From positions 80,906-144,905 of the forward strand of contig CAZSXT010000006.1 of assembly GCA_964611435.1 (NCBI GenBank): a stretch of 64,000 bases of DNA, in the 5' to 3' direction. The DNA comes from JAYPHU01 sp964611435 (GTDB lineage Bacteria > Pseudomonadota > Alphaproteobacteria > Rhodospirillales > UBA2165). Positions 62,169-64,000 of the stretch are shown piece after piece (position 1 is the first letter of the stretch; every line of letters starts with the position of its first letter). The notes beneath the pieces were generated by a model. The model was not told the DNA's origin. It saw only the letters and a program-made list of their open reading frames with translations, and ran no database searches. The translations under genes were made by a program, and so were the position numbers.

Positions 62169-62753
62169 TTACTCGCCGAACCTGACGCCGATGCCGGCCA
62201 TGGCTTCCCGGGTTTCCTTACCCCATTTTTCCTCGATGATATCACCGGATTCGGCGGCGTGGATAACCGTGTCGTGTTCCTCACCGGGTGGCGACTGGAT
62301 CGCCACAAACAGCCGGCCCATAGTGTCGCCAACATTGCGGAATTCGCGGTAGACCCCGGCGGGAACTGAAACAAAGTCAAGCGGGCCAAGCTCAATCGAA
62401 TGCTGAGCTTCGGCCCCCCAGATAATTTCAAACGTCCCCTCGATGCAAAAGAAGTTCTCAACCGTATCGGTATGCTTATGCAAACCGGAGGAATCGCCCG
62501 GGGGACATTCGGCAATCGTCACCGTCAGGCCCGGCGCACCCTTCACCGGCGCGATCTTCGACCGGCCTTTCCAGTCTTCCGGGCTCATGACAGGGAACAC
62601 CTTTTCAGACGACATCATGCGCATCGCTTCGGGAGGGATACCATGGGCGGCGTTCATTGTATCCTTGTACGGCACCAAATCGGCAAAACGGGCGACCCGT
62701 TTTTCCATTTCCTCCGGCGGCACGGGCAGGTCGTCTTTTGTTTGTCCCGGCAT
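62169..62753 (-). CDS. Cupin-domain protein
   Basis: 194 residues starting at MPGQTKDDLPVPPEEMEKRV. The cupin motif is SSGLHKHTDTVENFFCIEG and the second half ends LGPLDFVSVPAGVYREFRN. A long N-terminal helical region (about 60 residues) precedes the barrel. I prefer the ATG at 62753 over the TTG at 62759. It may take part in the same catabolic function as the VOC and decarboxylase-like genes, but it is alone on its strand here. Confidence 0.75.
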   Translation of the reverse strand: MPGQTKDDLPVPPEEMEKRVARFADLVPYKDTMNAAHGIPPEAMRMMSSEKVFPVMSPEDWKGRSKIAPVKGAPGLTVTIAECPPGDSSGLHKHTDTVENFFCIEGTFEIIWGAEAQHSIELGPLDFVSVPAGVYREFRNVGDTMGRLFVAIQSPPGEEHDTVIHAAESGDIIEEKWGKETREAMAGIGVRFGE

Positions 62754-62926
62754 GGTCAACTCCTTTTCCGATTGATTTCACTCGAACTAAACCGTTTCTT
62801 ATCAGGGAATTCAATCACTAGGGGATATAGCTTTGGACGGCGAGCCTTCGTCTTACACGCGACGAGGCTTTAACGCCACTTACGGCGGAGCATTTGGGCT
62901 AGGCTATCGCGATGCACCCGCGGGTG

Positions 62927-63505
62927 CTAATTCGCGGAGGCGTCCGGACGACGATCCGGATCACCGCCGCACCAGGTCTTTAATTTATTCCAGCTGGCCG
63001 GCGCCGTCGTGGTGCAACGCCAAAAGCCAGAGCGCCGCAACCGGGCGGTCAATTCAAATCCTTGATAGTCTGGCACGGCGCGGGGGTCTGATCGGGCGAG
63101 GCCATCAAGGATCAACTGTCGGCTGATATCCAGGGGAAGCACCTTGCCTTTCATCACCGGAAAACACCGGGCGACAATCCGGCGGTTGGCGTCACCGCCG
63201 ATGATCTCGCAATGAACCGGCGCGCCCTTCAAAAGCTCATTGCGGAGGTAACCGGCAACAAATTCGCCGCAGTCAAACGGCCGCTCAACACCCTGATAAC
63301 GGCATTGGGTTTTGCGCTCCGGCGCCAGCACGCCAACCAGCCGCACCCGCATGCCGGCGACGTATAAAGTTTCTCCGTCAATCACCTCGGCCGGGCCCCA
63401 AACATGACCGCCGCTGCCCTTGTGGGCGCGCTTCATCGGCCCTTGGGATTGGGCGTCAACCGGCCAACTCAGGGAAATAATAAAAAGAAAAATCAACCAT
63501 CGCAT
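62927..63505 (-). CDS. Exported staphylococcal-nuclease-like protein
   Basis: 192 residues from MRWLIFLFIISLSWPVDAQS, a clear signal peptide. The SNase-like fold is shown by AEVIDGETLYVAGMRVRLVG, VLAPERKTQC and NRRIVARCF. The arginine of RLVGVLAPE and the Arg in the later strand are kept. The residue after DG in VIDGETL is Glu rather than the usual Asp, so catalysis is uncertain. Four Cys may form disulfides. It stands alone, close to the integration site at 63707. Confidence 0.75.
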   Translation of the reverse strand: MRWLIFLFIISLSWPVDAQSQGPMKRAHKGSGGHVWGPAEVIDGETLYVAGMRVRLVGVLAPERKTQCRYQGVERPFDCGEFVAGYLRNELLKGAPVHCEIIGGDANRRIVARCFPVMKGKVLPLDISRQLILDGLARSDPRAVPDYQGFELTARLRRSGFWRCTTTAPASWNKLKTWCGGDPDRRPDASAN

Positions 63506-63706
63506 GCCCGGATGATCCTCCCGCCCCGGAAATGGGCCCTTAAACCCAAAATAGATATGTATTTTTCTTATCGTATTTGCGCGTATTTCTCGAACAGAAT
63601 ATCGCGCAGTCTTCGCCTTGCAAGCAATGAGACTGTAAACCCGCCTACGGCGGAGCTGGTGTGCTGACCTGCCAGCCGAAGCCACAAGAAATATTTAGGC
63701 GAAGGC

Positions 63707-63751
63707 TGGCGACCCCGGCAGGATTCGAACCTGCGACCGTCGGATTAGAAA
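63707..63751 (-). other. 3' half of a tRNA-Arg (UCU), probable att site of an integrated element
   Basis: Minus-strand order: anticodon loop TTTCTAA (63751-63745) with anticodon UCU, stem TCCGA, variable loop, T-arm GCAGG-TTCGAAT-CCTGC, acceptor half CGGGGTC, discriminator G and CCA (63709-63707). The preceding bases cannot pair with TCCGA, and no 5' half or GACCCCG acceptor is found to the right up to 64000. Breaking exactly at the anticodon loop is typical of tyrosine-integrase attachment. In this orientation the left side is host chromosome and the right side is element DNA (attR). Confidence 0.72.
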
Positions 63752-63929
63752 TACGGTTTCTGCGTTTATTTAGGCTGCGCGTAAGTATCTGATCCGCCAA
63801 GGTAAATCCTTGTAATCACTAAACTTATTCCGGTTCGCTATGGCACGTCAAGACACATGCGAGCGCATCTTGATACAGGGAGGCACGTTTTTTTGGCAGT
63901 TAAATGGCAGTTCGATCCGACGGTCAGCC

Positions 63930-64000
63930 CTATTCTGGCGCGTCCTCATCCAGCGGCTTGGTATGCTTTTCGCGGCGCTTGTAGGCCTTTGGGTCCGCCT
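63930..64000 (-). CDS. 3' end of a gene running off the right edge
   Basis: An open frame enters from the edge and stops at TAG 63932-63930. The 22 visible residues are charged (ADPKAYKRREKHTKPLDEDA, then PE). They are too short to identify. Given the att site at 63707-63751, it is probably the first gene of the integrated element, perhaps its integrase, but this is only positional inference. Confidence 0.35.
   Translation of the reverse strand, partial: ADPKAYKRREKHTKPLDEDAPE

Noticed and set aside
63707..63850. Intron-containing tRNA-Arg instead of a broken one
   Set aside because: Group I introns occur in some bacterial tRNA anticodon loops, but no matching 5' tRNA half with a GACCCCG acceptor strand is seen up to the window edge. 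An intron extending past 64000 cannot be fully excluded.
1..64000. CRISPR arrays, rRNA operons, insertion sequences
   Set aside because: No regularly spaced repeats, rRNA motifs or transposase genes with terminal repeats were seen on either strand.

Overview
The window looks like chromosomal DNA of a GC-rich alphaproteobacterium, perhaps Rhodospirillales-like. The evidence is the tRNA-Leu/tig/clpP/clpX/lon order, an imuA-imuB-dnaE2 mutasome behind an alphaproteobacterial LexA box (GAAC-N7-GAAC), an inverted-repeat Zur box, and many catabolic genes with a TRAP transporter. The genus cannot be fixed from sequence alone.

Layout. 0-6.5 kb: protein quality control on the minus strand (tRNA-Leu, trigger factor, ClpP, ClpX, Lon). 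6.5-16.4 kb: malonyl-CoA decarboxylase, NAD(P)HX repair, D-amino-acid dehydrogenase, a membrane acyltransferase, an alpha/beta hydrolase broken by an in-frame amber codon, a DJ-1/PfpI protein, a ParDE toxin-antitoxin pair and a TPR-glycosyltransferase. 16.4-22.2 kb: SOS mutasome. 22.2-25.0 kb: a DUF2007/zinc-ribbon gene broken by an in-frame ochre codon, an MFS exporter and an aldo/keto reductase.

24.0-34.4 kb is a catabolic island around a MarR regulator. The minus arm encodes an FAH-family hydrolase, an LLM flavin monooxygenase, a VOC dioxygenase-like protein and a TRAP transporter with fused DctQM. The plus arm encodes MarR, an acyl-CoA-dehydrogenase-fold monooxygenase and a CocE hydrolase. 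The same 12-base palindrome, TTGCATTTGCAA, lies in the divergent promoter region and again in front of the VOC gene, so I infer one regulon. The gene set fits uptake, hydroxylation, extradiol cleavage and hydrolysis of an unidentified organic acid or aromatic compound.

34.4-39.9 kb holds signalling and small enzymes (class III cyclase, MBL hydrolase, PAS histidine kinase, cupin, rhodanese, Nudix). 40.0-44.3 kb is a sulfur cluster: cysteine synthase, mercaptopyruvate sulfurtransferase and two tandem cystathionine beta-lyase-like enzymes. 44.3-47.4 kb is the Zur-controlled znu zinc uptake locus. It is followed by fatty-acid/CoA genes, a NicO nickel/cobalt transporter, hisI, and modABC behind a perfect ModE-type palindrome. 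53.8-56.9 kb has three proteins of unknown function and a protein with four rhodanese domains. 56.9-62.8 kb is a second small-molecule catabolism group (SDR, amidase, two cupins, a dihydroxyphthalate-decarboxylase-like protein, VOC). An exported SNase-like protein follows. The right edge carries only the 3' half of a tRNA-Arg, broken exactly at the anticodon loop. I read it as the attachment site of an integrated element whose body lies beyond the window.

Packing is extreme. All ten convergent gene pairs end within 23 bases of each other or overlap, and five share a 4-base YTAR sequence holding both stop codons. No intergenic gap exceeds 300 bases. No rRNA, CRISPR array or insertion sequence was seen.
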